Positions 32,131 to 42,781 are shown, counted from the stretch's first letter. The stretch is DNA of 64,000 nt from an uncultured Polaribacter sp. (GCF_947497695.1 NZ_CANMHM010000001.1:1-64000), one strand, 5' to 3'. The notes: a model not told the origin generated them from the letters alone. Translations and numbers: made by a program.

Positions 32131-32787
32131 ATGAGTAACTTAATTGCACCTTCAGTTTTAGCGGCAGATTTTGCCAATTTACAAAGAGACATCGAAATGG
32201 TAAACAACAGTGAAGCAGATTGGTTTCATATTGACATTATGGATGGCGTTTTTGTACCAAATATTTCTTTTGGTATGCCAGTTTTAAAAGCAATTGCAAA
32301 ACACGCTAAAAAAACAATTGATGTCCATTTAATGATTGTAAATCCAGATCAATACATACAAACTTTTGCAGATTTAGGTGCAGATGTTTTAACTGTACAT
32401 TATGAAGCTTGTACACATTTACACAGAACAATACAGGCAATAAAAGCAGCAGGAATGAAAGCTGGGGTTGCTTTAAACCCTCATACACCAATTGCAGTTT
32501 TAGAAGATATAATTACAGAATTAGATGTAGTTTGTATTATGAGCGTAAATCCTGGTTTTGGCGGACAATCATTTATAGAAAACACCTATAAAAAAGTAAG
32601 TCAATTAAAACATTTAATAGATTTTACAGAGTCTAATTGCCAAATAGAAATTGATGGTGGTGTAACCAATTTAAATGCAAATAAATTAATAGAAGCTGGT
32701 GCAAATGTATTAGTTGCTGGTAGTTATGTTTTTGGTGCAGAAAACCCAACAGAAACAATTGCCGATTTAAAAAATATAATTGCATAA
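32131..32787 (+). CDS. rpe: Ribulose-phosphate 3-epimerase
   Basis: A 218-residue TIM-barrel enzyme interconverting ribulose-5-phosphate and xylulose-5-phosphate in the pentose phosphate pathway. IAPSVLAADFANL, DWFHIDIMDGVFVPN, VHLMIVNP and MSVNPGFGGQSFI are all intact family signatures with the metal-binding His and Asp residues. A TACCTTTG box (32096-32103) lies 28 bases upstream. The next gene begins directly at the stop codon, so the two are co-expressed. Confidence 0.97.
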   Translation: MSNLIAPSVLAADFANLQRDIEMVNNSEADWFHIDIMDGVFVPNISFGMPVLKAIAKHAKKTIDVHLMIVNPDQYIQTFADLGADVLTVHYEACTHLHRTIQAIKAAGMKAGVALNPHTPIAVLEDIITELDVVCIMSVNPGFGGQSFIENTYKKVSQLKHLIDFTESNCQIEIDGGVTNLNANKLIEAGANVLVAGSYVFGAENPTETIADLKNIIA

Positions 32788-34173
32788 TTGTATGCAGTTG
32801 TAGACATAGAAACCACAGGAAATGGGCATAAAGGTCAGAAAATAACAGAAATTTCTGTACTAGTTTTTGATGGAAAGAACATTGTAAATGAATTTACATC
32901 TTTAGTAAATCCAGAACAAAACATCCCTCCATTTATTACCAATCTAACTGGTATAACAAATGCAATGGTAAGGAATGCTCCTAAATTTCATGAAATTGCT
33001 AAAAAAGTAGAAGAAATTACTAGTAATTTAATTTTTGTAGCTCATAATGTAAATTTCGATTATAATATTATTAGAGACGAGTTTAAAAGTTTGGGGTTCG
33101 ATTGGAAACGTAAAAAATTATGTACCGTTCGTTTAACAAGAAAAATAGTTCCTGGTTTGCCTTCTTATAGTTTGGGCAATATTTGCTCTGGCGAAAATAT
33201 TGCTATCAATGGCAGACACAGAGCAAAAGGAGATGCAGAAGCAACTGTAGAATTATTGAGAAGATTAATAGAAAGAGATACAAACTTTACCATCAATTCT
33301 TTTTTAAATCCAAAATCTAGACAAGCCACTTTACCACCACTTTTAGAAAAAAAAACCATAGAAGCATTGCCTGAAACTTTTGGAGTTTATTATTTTAAAA
33401 ACGCAAAAAAAGAGGTTATTTATGTGGGTAAAGCCAATAATATCAAACAAAGAGTAATTAGTCATTTTTATGATAAAAAGAAAAAGGAGCAACAAATGTG
33501 TTTGGAAACTGCTTATATTTCTCATACAAAAACAGGTAGTGAACTTTTAGCGTTGCTGTTAGAATCATCAGAAATAAAAAAAATATACCCCAAATATAAT
33601 CAAGCACAAAAAAACAAAAGAGAAGCGATTGGGTTGTTCTCTTATGAAGACCAAAAAGGAATTATTCATTTGGCTTTTAATCAATTAAAGCTAGTACCTA
33701 ACCCATTAATAAGTTTCTTTTCTAATACAGCTTGTAGAAAATTTGTAGAAACACTTTGTGAAGAGTTTACACTTTGCCCTAAATATTGTCACTTACAAAC
33801 CAATGTTACCAGATGTTTTCATCATCAATTAAAAACCTGTAAAGGTGTTTGTTGTAATCAAGAAACACCAGAAAACTATAATACAAGAGTAAAAAAAGCA
33901 ATTGCTTCTATTGGTGTTGGGGCAGAAAATTTAGTCATTAAAGAAACAGGTAGAACCAAAAACGAATTTGGTTTTGCACTCGTTTTAGAAGGTACCTATA
34001 AAGGTTTTGGTTATATTGATGTTACTCAAGATAAAAACTTAGAAAACCCAGAAGATTATCAATTTTTTGTGGAGCCAAAAAGAGATAACAGAGACATTCA
34101 AAAAATATTGGGTGCTTATTTAAGGAAAAAGAAAGCATTAAAAGAAGAGAAAAATGGAAAAATCAGCATATAA
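32788..34173 (+). CDS. DnaQ-type exonuclease fused to GIY-YIG nuclease domain
   Basis: A 461-residue two-nuclease protein. Residues 1-165 are a DEDDh exonuclease (DIETTG with Asp6 and Glu8, HNVNFDYNI near 86, HRAKGDAEAT near 144). Residues about 195-275 are a GIY-YIG domain of the UvrC/Cho type (FGVYYFKNAKKEVIYVGKAN). A cysteine cluster follows (CPKYCHLQTNVTRC, CKGVCC). The frame starts with TTG directly after the rpe stop codon; MYAVVDIETTG is the normal family start. It may act in repair as an alternative incision nuclease. Its end overlaps the next gene by 20 bases. Confidence 0.88.
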   Translation: MYAVVDIETTGNGHKGQKITEISVLVFDGKNIVNEFTSLVNPEQNIPPFITNLTGITNAMVRNAPKFHEIAKKVEEITSNLIFVAHNVNFDYNIIRDEFKSLGFDWKRKKLCTVRLTRKIVPGLPSYSLGNICSGENIAINGRHRAKGDAEATVELLRRLIERDTNFTINSFLNPKSRQATLPPLLEKKTIEALPETFGVYYFKNAKKEVIYVGKANNIKQRVISHFYDKKKKEQQMCLETAYISHTKTGSELLALLLESSEIKKIYPKYNQAQKNKREAIGLFSYEDQKGIIHLAFNQLKLVPNPLISFFSNTACRKFVETLCEEFTLCPKYCHLQTNVTRCFHHQLKTCKGVCCNQETPENYNTRVKKAIASIGVGAENLVIKETGRTKNEFGFALVLEGTYKGFGYIDVTQDKNLENPEDYQFFVEPKRDNRDIQKILGAYLRKKKALKEEKNGKISI

Positions 34174-35434
34174 AATTCATATTATTGGTGCAGGAATTAG
34201 TGGTTTAATTGCTGCTCAAATCTTAGAAAATCATGGGTATTACCCAACTGTTATTGAGGCTTCTGATTCTTTTGGTGGTCGTGTAAAATCTGATATTGTT
34301 GAGGGCTATACTTTAGATCATGGATTTCAAGTTTTATTAACTTCATATCCTGCTGCAAAAAAGTATTTAAATTATAATGCTTTAGAATTGCAAGAATTTC
34401 TACCTGGAGCAACTATTTTTAAAAATAGCAAACAACAAACTATTGGAGATCCTTTAAGAAAAATGTCACTGCTTTTACCAACCCTACTTTCTTCCATTGG
34501 CAACTTTTCTGATAAAATAAAAATTTTAAAACTAAATTCACTTTTAAAGAAAAAGAAAATTGCTGCTATTTTTAAATCCGAAGAAAAAACAACACTTCAA
34601 TATTTAAGTGATTTTGGTTTTTCATCAGAAATAATTAATGATTTTTTCAAACCATTTTTTAGTGGTATTTTCTTAGAAACCAAATTAGAAACGTCTAGCA
34701 GAATGTTTGAGTTTGTCTATAAAATGTTTGGCGATGGTTTGGCTGTTTTACCGAAAAACGGAATTCAAGAAATACCAAATCAGCTAAAATCTAACTTAAA
34801 AAACACCACTTTTAAGTTTAACAGCAGCGTTAAAGAAGTTAAAGACAAAAGCATCATTCTAGAAAATAACAGTGAACTGCAAAGTCATATTACTATTATT
34901 GCTACAGATGCCAGTCCTTTAATTTCTAACTTAAAAAACCAGGAAACAGATTGGAAAAGCTGTGATACTTTATATTTTAAAACCAATACAAGAGCTATAA
35001 AAAAACCTTTAATTGGTTTAATTGCAGATGAAGATGCATTGGTAAATAATATTTTTTATCATACAAGTGTTGCAACATCAACTTTAAATACTAAAGAATT
35101 ATTATCTGTAACAATAGTTAAAGACCATCATTTTAATGAGTTAGAATTGATTGAAAAAGTTAAGGAAGATTTAAGTACTAAGTGTAATATTTCTGATATC
35201 ACTTTCTTAAAAAGATATCAAATTAAAAAAGCCTTACCTAAATTAACCAACCTTCAATATGAGATTTCGAGCACAGAAACTAAGCTAAAAGCTACTATAT
35301 TTTTAGCTGGAGACCAATTACTAAATGGTTCTTTAAATGCTGCTATGATTTCTGGAGAAAGAGCTGCAATGGGTGTTATTCAAACCTTAGAAGATGGTTT
35401 AATTGTTGATGAACTTACTTCTGAGTATCAATAA
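34154..35434 (+). CDS. FAD-dependent amine oxidase / phytoene desaturase-like protein
   Basis: A 426-residue flavoprotein. IHIIGAGISGLIAAQILEN and the following VIEASDSFGGRVKSD bind FAD, DHGFQVLLTSYP is conserved in the NAD(P)/FAD-dependent oxidoreductase group related to protoporphyrinogen oxidase, and FLAGDQLLNGSLNAAMISGE closes the FAD site. The substrate cannot be read from the sequence. It overlaps the upstream nuclease gene by 20 bases and so is translationally coupled to it, although no functional link is obvious. Confidence 0.88.
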   Translation: MEKSAYKIHIIGAGISGLIAAQILENHGYYPTVIEASDSFGGRVKSDIVEGYTLDHGFQVLLTSYPAAKKYLNYNALELQEFLPGATIFKNSKQQTIGDPLRKMSLLLPTLLSSIGNFSDKIKILKLNSLLKKKKIAAIFKSEEKTTLQYLSDFGFSSEIINDFFKPFFSGIFLETKLETSSRMFEFVYKMFGDGLAVLPKNGIQEIPNQLKSNLKNTTFKFNSSVKEVKDKSIILENNSELQSHITIIATDASPLISNLKNQETDWKSCDTLYFKTNTRAIKKPLIGLIADEDALVNNIFYHTSVATSTLNTKELLSVTIVKDHHFNELELIEKVKEDLSTKCNISDITFLKRYQIKKALPKLTNLQYEISSTETKLKATIFLAGDQLLNGSLNAAMISGERAAMGVIQTLEDGLIVDELTSEYQ

Positions 35435-35789
35435 AAAACTGATTATCATAAGATACATTATATAATTAATTATTACAAAAACTTGTTTAAAGGAATTATG
35501 GTAAAAATAAGATGTTATAAGGAAATTTTATTCTCTGTTACATGAGAATAATTACCATTTTTACATCAATCTAATTTATCATAATCATCTCAAAAACAGC
35601 ATCATTTCTGCACCTAAGTAATACTTTTGAGTTTGATAAAATTTTAGTTAAAAGTATTTTTTTATATAAAGGCAAGTAACTATTGTTAATAATAACAATA
35701 ATGTTGATACTATGTTATTTACAAAAGCGATATTAAAATTATAATTCTCTATTATTATTGTTATATTTGTTACTTAATACCCCTATAAA
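35435..35789. other. A+T-rich gene-free region upstream of the giant adhesin
   Basis: No credible ORF. It contains a TATATTTG box (35762-35769) about 20 bases before the adhesin start, without a clear -33 TTG, and a hairpin-prone GTTAATAATAACAATAATG tract. The region is long and very A+T-rich, so it could be a regulated promoter. Confidence 0.5.
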
Positions 35790-38700
35790 ATGATAAATAA
35801 GCTATTTCGTTTAGTCCGTTCTTTATTCTCTATTTTTTTTTTACTTTTCATATTAAATAGTACCGCCCAAACACCTGGTGTGATATTTGAAGGCCTACCT
35901 AATAGTGTTTTAGACCCAAATGGAGATGGGTATGTATCCTTACCACCATCAGAAACACCTAGCCAATATGTAAATACCGGTTTTCCTGCAAACGTGAATG
36001 CTACCGATAATTTTGATGTTTTATATAGTGAAATAAACTATGTAGGAATTACAGAGGTAATTCCTGAACCTACAGGAGATTTAACCAAAGGGCCAGATTG
36101 TGGTTTCACAGACTTAGTACAAGATGCAGATAGTAGGTCTACTTATTATTATACTGATGGTACAAATATGCTATTTAGATTTAGATTAGGGGATGCCAAA
36201 TCAAACTCTAAAGGATACAGTATACTTATAGATACCGATGAGAAATTTGGTTTTAGCGGCCCTAATGCAGACCCTAATGCTGTAGTAGGAAACCCAGGTT
36301 TTGAAATAGAAATAGTATTAAGAACTAATTTTGAGGTGAATGCCTTTAATATAGATGGAACGACAGAACCAGGAACTGCTATAGCAACAAGGCCTTATGC
36401 AACACACGCTATTAAATCTTTAGCTTTAACTACAGTTTGTAATGATCCAGATTATTTTTATGACTTTTACCTTCCTTTTACAGACATAGCAGGCATAGAT
36501 AGTACCACTAAATTAAGAATGGTTAGTATGACTTCTATTGCTCCTAAATCTGCAACAGGAACTAATGGAGTTTCAGATATTGCAGGAATCGATGATTCTA
36601 CAGGAACCATTGATTCTTTAGTTGAAGAAATAATAGCTATTCAAACCCCAACAAATGGTGCTCCTATAGAAAGAACAGATTGCCCATTAATTACAGGTGG
36701 TAACTCTTTGGGTTTTATATTAGATGGGGATACTCAGGTAACTGGTACGTTAACTGGTGAGGCAGTTGGAAGTATCATACAAGTTTTTATTAATGGAATT
36801 GCTCATGGTTCTACTACAGTAACTTTAACAGGTGGTGCTTGGACACAAACTGGGTTAACTTTAAGTGATACCGATGTTATTACTGCAACTGCTACCGCAA
36901 CTGAAAAAGGTACGTCAGAAGGTAATTGCGATACAGAAATTGTTGTACTTAGTGCATGTATACCATTAGCAACACCTTCATTTGCTTCTTTTGATAACGG
37001 AGGTAAAACATTAAGTCTTACCTATGCAGCAGGAACTCCTGCTGGAACAAATTTTATTGTTAATTTTTATGATGCATCTACTGGTTCTCAAATTACAACA
37101 ATACAGGGTGTAAATGTTATAGATTATGCAACTACGTCAGCAACTGCAATTGGCTTAGGAGGAGGTAATAAATTTACAAATGAAACCCTAAATTTTATTG
37201 TAACCATAGATACGAATCCAAGTACTTGTGAGTCTTTATCAAGTGAACCTATAAGTACGTGTACAACTGGTTCAGCATCTGTAACACCTTTTTTAGATCC
37301 TATTGAAACTGGAGACACAAGCATTACTGGAAATTTTGGAGGAATTCCACCAACAGATGCAACATTAAGATTAATTATTAATGGAAGTTCTACAAGTTTA
37401 ACAACATCAACTACAGGTAGTTCAAATTTATTTTCATTTGACATTACAAATTTAACCATAGCAGATACAGATGTAATTACCGTTTCAAATAGAGATTTTG
37501 GTACTGCTTGTATTAGTACACTTTCTGCAGCAGCAATAATATTGTCACCAACATTAAAACCCTCATTAAATGGAGATTATTGTGCAGATGGTAACTTAAC
37601 TAGTGTTTCTGGTGTTTCTAGTGAAATAGGAGGCTCTATTAGATTGTATACTAACGTAAGTACTGGTGTCAATGCTATTCCTGGTAATTTAGAAACACCC
37701 ACAGCAATAGTCTCTGCAAATGGAAACTGGACAATTACAGGTCTTAACATAGCTCCAGATACATTTATGGTGGCAACTGCACAAGGTATTGGAAAAACAG
37801 AGAGTGTAATCTCTGATGAAGTGCAAATAACTGCTAAAACTACTGGCATAACTTTAGCTATTACCTCAGACCCAATTAGAGAGGGAGACTTAAGTATTAC
37901 TGGTACCAGTACTGGATTACCTACCGGTTCAACCATACAACTATATTTAGATAATGCTATTATTGATGGATATACAGCTACTACAGATGCCTCTGGAAAT
38001 TGGACAATTACTGGTTTAGATACGCCTTTTAATATTCTTTATACAGATGCTGTAGTAACAGTAACTGGTACAGAAACACTAAAATGTGAAAGTGATCAAT
38101 CTGCTTCAAAAGTAGTTGCATGTTTACCTCCTGCAACACCAAGCATAACTGCTTCTACCTTAAATCTATGTGAAAAAAGTACCTTTATAGTTACAATTGA
38201 TACTGCATTACCTGGAGTTGCTTATCAATTATATGATCAAAATAACAATATAGTAGGTCCTACAATTATTGGCCCTTCTGTGGCTGCATCTGTAGATATA
38301 GAAACAGATCCTATTGTATTTGGTACTACTTCTGTAACAGTAAAAGCCTTTAAATTTGGTGTTAATTGTACAGTAGTTGAATCTAATTCTATTGCCCTTA
38401 CTGTAGATCAAACACCAACTATTACTTTTGATACAAACCCATCTGCAACATTTAGCGTTGGTGCACAAACAGCAAATTTATCCTATTCTGCTACTACAAA
38501 TTCTCCAGATCAATACAAAATAGACTTTGATGATGTTAGTTTTACAGACATCCCTTTTACTTCACTGCCTGCATCTCCAATAATCATAGATATTCCAGCT
38601 GGTTTAGCTGTTGGTGTATATACAGCTACTGTTACAATACAAGAGCCAGTAATAGATTGTCAAAACAGCTACCCAATTACCATTACTATCGTAGACGCAA

Positions 38701-41700
38701 CTACGCCTACTATTACATTTACAAACACTAATGATAATCTTTGTGCGGGCACAACCAGTGCTAATTTTATATATTCCGCCACTACAAATTCGCCAACACT
38801 TTACAGTATAAACTTTAATGATACTGCAAATTTACAAGGTTTCACAGATATAGTAAATGCAACTTTACCAGCCTCTCCAATAACAATTACTGTGCCTACG
38901 AACCCAAATGGAGATATTTATAATGGTGTCATTAGTATTTCAGATGGTACAAAAGTAAGCGTAGAATATCCAATCACAATAAACATTAGAAAACCAAATC
39001 CAGGCATAATTTCAGGAAACCAAGTAGTTAATTCAGGTATCGATGTTGCAGCATTTATATCTGTTGAAGATGGCACAGAAAATCTGGCAACAATTACTTA
39101 TCAATGGCAAAGTAGTACAACAAGTGCTACAACAGGTTTTTCTGATATTTTGGGTGCTACAAGCTCAACTTACGATGAAGGAACTTTAACACAAACTACT
39201 TATTATAAAAGAATAGTAAATAGCGATATTGCTGGAGATATTTGTTCATCAGAAAGTGAAGTTATAACTGTAAATGTAACGAATTTAGGTGGTATACCTA
39301 TGATTACTCAAATATATCAAGTTGGTACTGAAAAATGGATTGAAATTACGAATATTAGTAGTACTACTGCAATTAGTCCTAACCTTATAAATATTCAGTT
39401 ATACACAGATAAAACAGTTTTAGACCAAACAGATGTATTACCAGATGAGACATATACAGTCACATCAGCTCTTGCTGCTGGTCAATCAATATTAATAAGA
39501 AATACTGCTAATAATATTACCAACTTTGATAATTCAATACCAGCTAACGTTATTGATAATGATGCACTTACTTCATTTAATGGTGGTAATGATATTATTA
39601 CTTTATCAACAACTACGGATATTACTTCTTGGGCTAATAGATATGACGTAATTACATCAATAGAAAACAATTCTTCTTACGTAAGAAAAGATGAAATTTT
39701 AACTTCAAACACAACATACACTCCAAGTGAATGGGTTATTTTTATTGATAATAGTTTGTCTACAGAATTTAATAATTTTGCACGTCATCCACATGCACCT
39801 TTAATTTCTGAAATTGCTAACTCCAATACAAATTCAAATACGAAATTAGGATTACATAATATTGGATCCACCAAAACAACAGGCATTAATACTTGGGGTA
39901 ATGGTTTTCCTGATAGATCTAGGTACGCTATTGTAGATCAAAACTACACGCATGAAAACGTAAGATTAAGTGCTCGTAAATTAGAAGTTCAAGGCACTAG
40001 TATTTTATCCTTAGATAGCCAATTATTAGTGGTTACAAACAATGTAAATATTGCAGATAATGCAGAAATTCGTTTACTTGGCTCAAGCCAGTTGATGCAA
40101 TCACATACAGGAACTGCAGATATAAGTGGCAATGGTAAAATTTATATTGATCAAGATTCTGATATAGCAAGTGTTTATAGATATAACTATATCAGTTCTC
40201 CTGTAACAACAGTAGGGACTAGTACATACACTATTGGTAGCATTTTTAAAGACGGTACAACTCCTATAACTTCAAATGGTATTGTTGGTCAAAATGCTGG
40301 AAATATAGCTAAGAACATAAACTTTATTACTGGCTTAGACGGTAGTGTAGGCACACCTCTAAACATATCTACACGTTGGCTTTACACGTTTGCAAGTAAT
40401 GACGGTATAAACTCTAGTTGGATTAAACAAGGAGAAAACACTCCAATTCCTACTACAGATGGTTTTATTTTTAAAGGTCCAGGAGTAGCACAAAATTATA
40501 CTTTTGTAGGAAATCCTAATGATGGTCAATTTACTACAACTATTGGAGCTAATGATGCTTACTTAGTAGGGAATCCCTTTCCATCCGCTCTGAATGCCTT
40601 AAAGTTTATTAACGATAATTTAGCATCTATTGATGGTACCCTCTATTTTTGGGATCATGTTAATGAAGAAGATACTACTAGTATTACTTCTGGTCATAAT
40701 TATGCTGGCTATATAGGAGGTTATGCTACCATTAATCTTTCTATGGGAGTTGCTGCTTTAAAACCAGTACCTAATGGTGCATATAGTATAACTTCTCAAG
40801 CTGAAAACAGTACTACTAATGGAACACAATTAAATGACGATGGTATTCTTGCTATTGAACTCAATCAAATTGGAGAATTTATAGAATTTGATCCACTATC
40901 TGAACCTTCAGATATTATTACAATTAGATATAGATCATCAGCTGTAAATTCTTTACTATTAAAAAAAGATGGAAATATTATTGGAACTTACCAGCTACCA
41001 GCTACTGGAATTAGTTATAATAATTTTGTAGTAAATGAATGTTTTGAAAATGGTGAAGTTGTAAGATTAGAAACCACAGGTTCCGCAACTATTTTTATTG
41101 ACAATATAAACATTTCAGATAATGATGGAAACGTTAGTTGTTCTCCTGGTGCAGGAATAGGAGAGTCTTATAAAACTCCAGGAACTCATGTTCCTGTTGG
41201 ACAAGGTTTCTTTATAAGTGGTTCTGAAACTGGTGGAAGCATCATATTTAACAATAGCCAAAGAGAATTTATTACTAAAGGAGTAAATTCTGTTTTCTTT
41301 AAAACAAATAAAGCTAAATCAACTAAAGCTAAATCAGATAATAAACCTTTACTTAAATTAGGAATGACTTATCTAAACAATAATGACGGAGTTAATTATA
41401 ATAGACAAATTGGAATTTCATTTAGTGATGCATATTCATTCAAATTCGACAAAGGGTTTGATAGCAAAATAAATGATCTTTCGGAAACAGATATTTATTG
41501 GAAATTTCCTAATAACGAATCTCTTTATGTAATTTCTGCAATACAAGCCATTACAGATGATTTAGAGGTGCCTTTAGAAATTACGATGGGGCATTCTGGA
41601 GATATTGGTATTAAAATAGACGAAATAAAAAATATTACTAGAAACGTTTTTATTACAGACAAATTAACAGGTATTTCTTATGATATCATAAATGAGTCAG

Positions 41701-42038
41701 CAATTTTAACTTTAGACCAGGGATTATATACCGATAGATTTGTATTAACCTTTAAACCAAAGGTATCATTATCTTTAGAAAATGAGATTTCCAAAGGATT
41801 TACGAATATATATGTTGATAATAAAAACAAAGAATTGGTAATTTCTAAAGAACCAGAAATTACAATTAACGAAATTCAACTCTTTTCTATATTAGGAACA
41901 AAAGTGGAAACTTGGAAAATTAAAGATCAAAAGGATAAACTAGGACTTACTATAGATAGTAAAATTAATACTGGCTTTTATATTGTAAAATTAAATTCTA
42001 ATAAAGGAGTAATTACTAAAAAAGTAATTATAGAATAA
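35790..42038 (+). CDS. Giant T9SS-secreted surface protein with Ig-like repeats
   Basis: A 2082-residue secreted protein. Residues 1-27 form a signal peptide ending NSTAQ. Residues about 30-290 are a distinct N-terminal domain. From about 300 to 1130 there are Ig-like repeats in tandem, recognisable by TGTLTGEAVGSIIQVFINGI-type and ISITSDP-like openings, GSWT/GNWTITGL turns and repeated Thr-rich strands. The next part is a lamin-tail-like or adhesion region, and the last about 80 residues (LVISKEP...TGFYIVKLNSNKG) are a T9SS type A C-terminal domain, though the PNP motif is lost. Adhesion or biofilm formation is likely but not shown. It is much larger than typical T9SS cargo. Confidence 0.85.
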   Translation: MINKLFRLVRSLFSIFFLLFILNSTAQTPGVIFEGLPNSVLDPNGDGYVSLPPSETPSQYVNTGFPANVNATDNFDVLYSEINYVGITEVIPEPTGDLTKGPDCGFTDLVQDADSRSTYYYTDGTNMLFRFRLGDAKSNSKGYSILIDTDEKFGFSGPNADPNAVVGNPGFEIEIVLRTNFEVNAFNIDGTTEPGTAIATRPYATHAIKSLALTTVCNDPDYFYDFYLPFTDIAGIDSTTKLRMVSMTSIAPKSATGTNGVSDIAGIDDSTGTIDSLVEEIIAIQTPTNGAPIERTDCPLITGGNSLGFILDGDTQVTGTLTGEAVGSIIQVFINGIAHGSTTVTLTGGAWTQTGLTLSDTDVITATATATEKGTSEGNCDTEIVVLSACIPLATPSFASFDNGGKTLSLTYAAGTPAGTNFIVNFYDASTGSQITTIQGVNVIDYATTSATAIGLGGGNKFTNETLNFIVTIDTNPSTCESLSSEPISTCTTGSASVTPFLDPIETGDTSITGNFGGIPPTDATLRLIINGSSTSLTTSTTGSSNLFSFDITNLTIADTDVITVSNRDFGTACISTLSAAAIILSPTLKPSLNGDYCADGNLTSVSGVSSEIGGSIRLYTNVSTGVNAIPGNLETPTAIVSANGNWTITGLNIAPDTFMVATAQGIGKTESVISDEVQITAKTTGITLAITSDPIREGDLSITGTSTGLPTGSTIQLYLDNAIIDGYTATTDASGNWTITGLDTPFNILYTDAVVTVTGTETLKCESDQSASKVVACLPPATPSITASTLNLCEKSTFIVTIDTALPGVAYQLYDQNNNIVGPTIIGPSVAASVDIETDPIVFGTTSVTVKAFKFGVNCTVVESNSIALTVDQTPTITFDTNPSATFSVGAQTANLSYSATTNSPDQYKIDFDDVSFTDIPFTSLPASPIIIDIPAGLAVGVYTATVTIQEPVIDCQNSYPITITIVDATTPTITFTNTNDNLCAGTTSANFIYSATTNSPTLYSINFNDTANLQGFTDIVNATLPASPITITVPTNPNGDIYNGVISISDGTKVSVEYPITINIRKPNPGIISGNQVVNSGIDVAAFISVEDGTENLATITYQWQSSTTSATTGFSDILGATSSTYDEGTLTQTTYYKRIVNSDIAGDICSSESEVITVNVTNLGGIPMITQIYQVGTEKWIEITNISSTTAISPNLINIQLYTDKTVLDQTDVLPDETYTVTSALAAGQSILIRNTANNITNFDNSIPANVIDNDALTSFNGGNDIITLSTTTDITSWANRYDVITSIENNSSYVRKDEILTSNTTYTPSEWVIFIDNSLSTEFNNFARHPHAPLISEIANSNTNSNTKLGLHNIGSTKTTGINTWGNGFPDRSRYAIVDQNYTHENVRLSARKLEVQGTSILSLDSQLLVVTNNVNIADNAEIRLLGSSQLMQSHTGTADISGNGKIYIDQDSDIASVYRYNYISSPVTTVGTSTYTIGSIFKDGTTPITSNGIVGQNAGNIAKNINFITGLDGSVGTPLNISTRWLYTFASNDGINSSWIKQGENTPIPTTDGFIFKGPGVAQNYTFVGNPNDGQFTTTIGANDAYLVGNPFPSALNALKFINDNLASIDGTLYFWDHVNEEDTTSITSGHNYAGYIGGYATINLSMGVAALKPVPNGAYSITSQAENSTTNGTQLNDDGILAIELNQIGEFIEFDPLSEPSDIITIRYRSSAVNSLLLKKDGNIIGTYQLPATGISYNNFVVNECFENGEVVRLETTGSATIFIDNINISDNDGNVSCSPGAGIGESYKTPGTHVPVGQGFFISGSETGGSIIFNNSQREFITKGVNSVFFKTNKAKSTKAKSDNKPLLKLGMTYLNNNDGVNYNRQIGISFSDAYSFKFDKGFDSKINDLSETDIYWKFPNNESLYVISAIQAITDDLEVPLEITMGHSGDIGIKIDEIKNITRNVFITDKLTGISYDIINESAILTLDQGLYTDRFVLTFKPKVSLSLENEISKGFTNIYVDNKNKELVISKEPEITINEIQLFSILGTKVETWKIKDQKDKLGLTIDSKINTGFYIVKLNSNKGVITKKVIIE

Positions 42039-42109
42039 CAATTATTAAGTATCTAATTTTAAACAAAGAAACAAAAGTTTAAAATTAATACAGAATTAAA
42101 ATTAAAGAA

Positions 42110-42162
42110 TCCTAATTTAAAACTTTTATTGTGATAAAGGTTTTAAATTAGGACTCTTTTTT
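42110..42162. terminator. Bidirectional terminator after the giant adhesin
   Basis: A stem of about 20 bp (TCCTAATTTAAAACTTTTAT with ATAAAGGTTTTAAATTAGGA) lies between the adhesin and the convergent tRNA-Arg gene and is followed by CTCTTTTTT. It can serve both genes. Confidence 0.9.
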
Positions 42163-42167
42163 CATTG

Positions 42168-42241
42168 TGACCCTAGCAGGATTCGAACCTGCAACCATCA
42201 GAGCCGAAATCTGATATTCTATCCAGTTGAACTATAGAGCC
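42168..42241 (-). tRNA. tRNA-Arg (anticodon TCG)
   Basis: A 74-nt cloverleaf on the minus strand. Acceptor GGCTCTA pairs with TAGGGTC with G-T pairs, the D arm is TTCAACTGGATAGAA, the anticodon stem TCAGA/TCTGA holds the loop TTTCGGC giving TCG, and the T arm is GTTCGAATC. The CCA end is not encoded. Confidence 0.93.
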
Positions 42242-42262
42242 TTTTATAATTGCTGTTTCTAA

Positions 42263-42712
42263 TTATATTAAATTCTTTTTTACCAAAGTAGCAATTAGTT
42301 TTCCATCTGCTTGTCCTGCTAATTGACTAGAAACAACACCCATCACTTTTCCCATATCTTTCATTCCTGAGGCTCCTAAATTTTGAATAGCTGCAACTAC
42401 AACTTCTTCTACTTTTTCTTCAGACAACGCTTCTGGTAAAAATTGTTCTAACACAGCAAGTTCAGCCAATTCTGGATCTGCTAAATCTTGTCTGTTTTGT
42501 TTGATAAAAATAGCAGCACTATCTTTACGTTGTTTTACTTGCTTCTGAATAATTTTAGTCTCTTGTTCTTCCGTTAATTCAGCCTGAACACCCGCTTCTG
42601 TTTTTGCTAATAAAAATGCAGATTTCACTGCTCTTAAAGCCTGTAAAGCAACTGTATCTTTTGCCTTCATTGCTTCTTTCATTTTATCCATTACTTGTTT
42701 TTGCAAACTCAT
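42263..42712 (-). CDS. GatB/YqeY domain protein
   Basis: A 149-residue YqeY-like protein. The N-terminal half is helical (MKEAMKAKDTVALQALRAVK), and the C-terminal part QADGKLIATLVKKNLI matches the tail domain shared with GatB of the Asp/Glu-tRNA amidotransferase. Free-standing members lack the kinase/synthase domain and may assist tRNA-dependent amidation, although their role is not established. It lies beside tRNA-Arg on the same strand. Motif retention is normal and nothing is truncated. Confidence 0.92.
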   Translation of the reverse strand: MSLQKQVMDKMKEAMKAKDTVALQALRAVKSAFLLAKTEAGVQAELTEEQETKIIQKQVKQRKDSAAIFIKQNRQDLADPELAELAVLEQFLPEALSEEKVEEVVVAAIQNLGASGMKDMGKVMGVVSSQLAGQADGKLIATLVKKNLI

Positions 42713-42781
42713 ATTTTTAGTTTTTGGTTATTACTTCTTGTTTCTTATTTCTTATTTCAAAAAAAACTTATTAATTATTTC

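Noticed and set aside
37124..37459. Minus-strand ORFs of 111-119 codons within the giant adhesin gene
   Set aside because: They arise from the Thr/Ala-rich repeat coding on the other strand and have no domain features.
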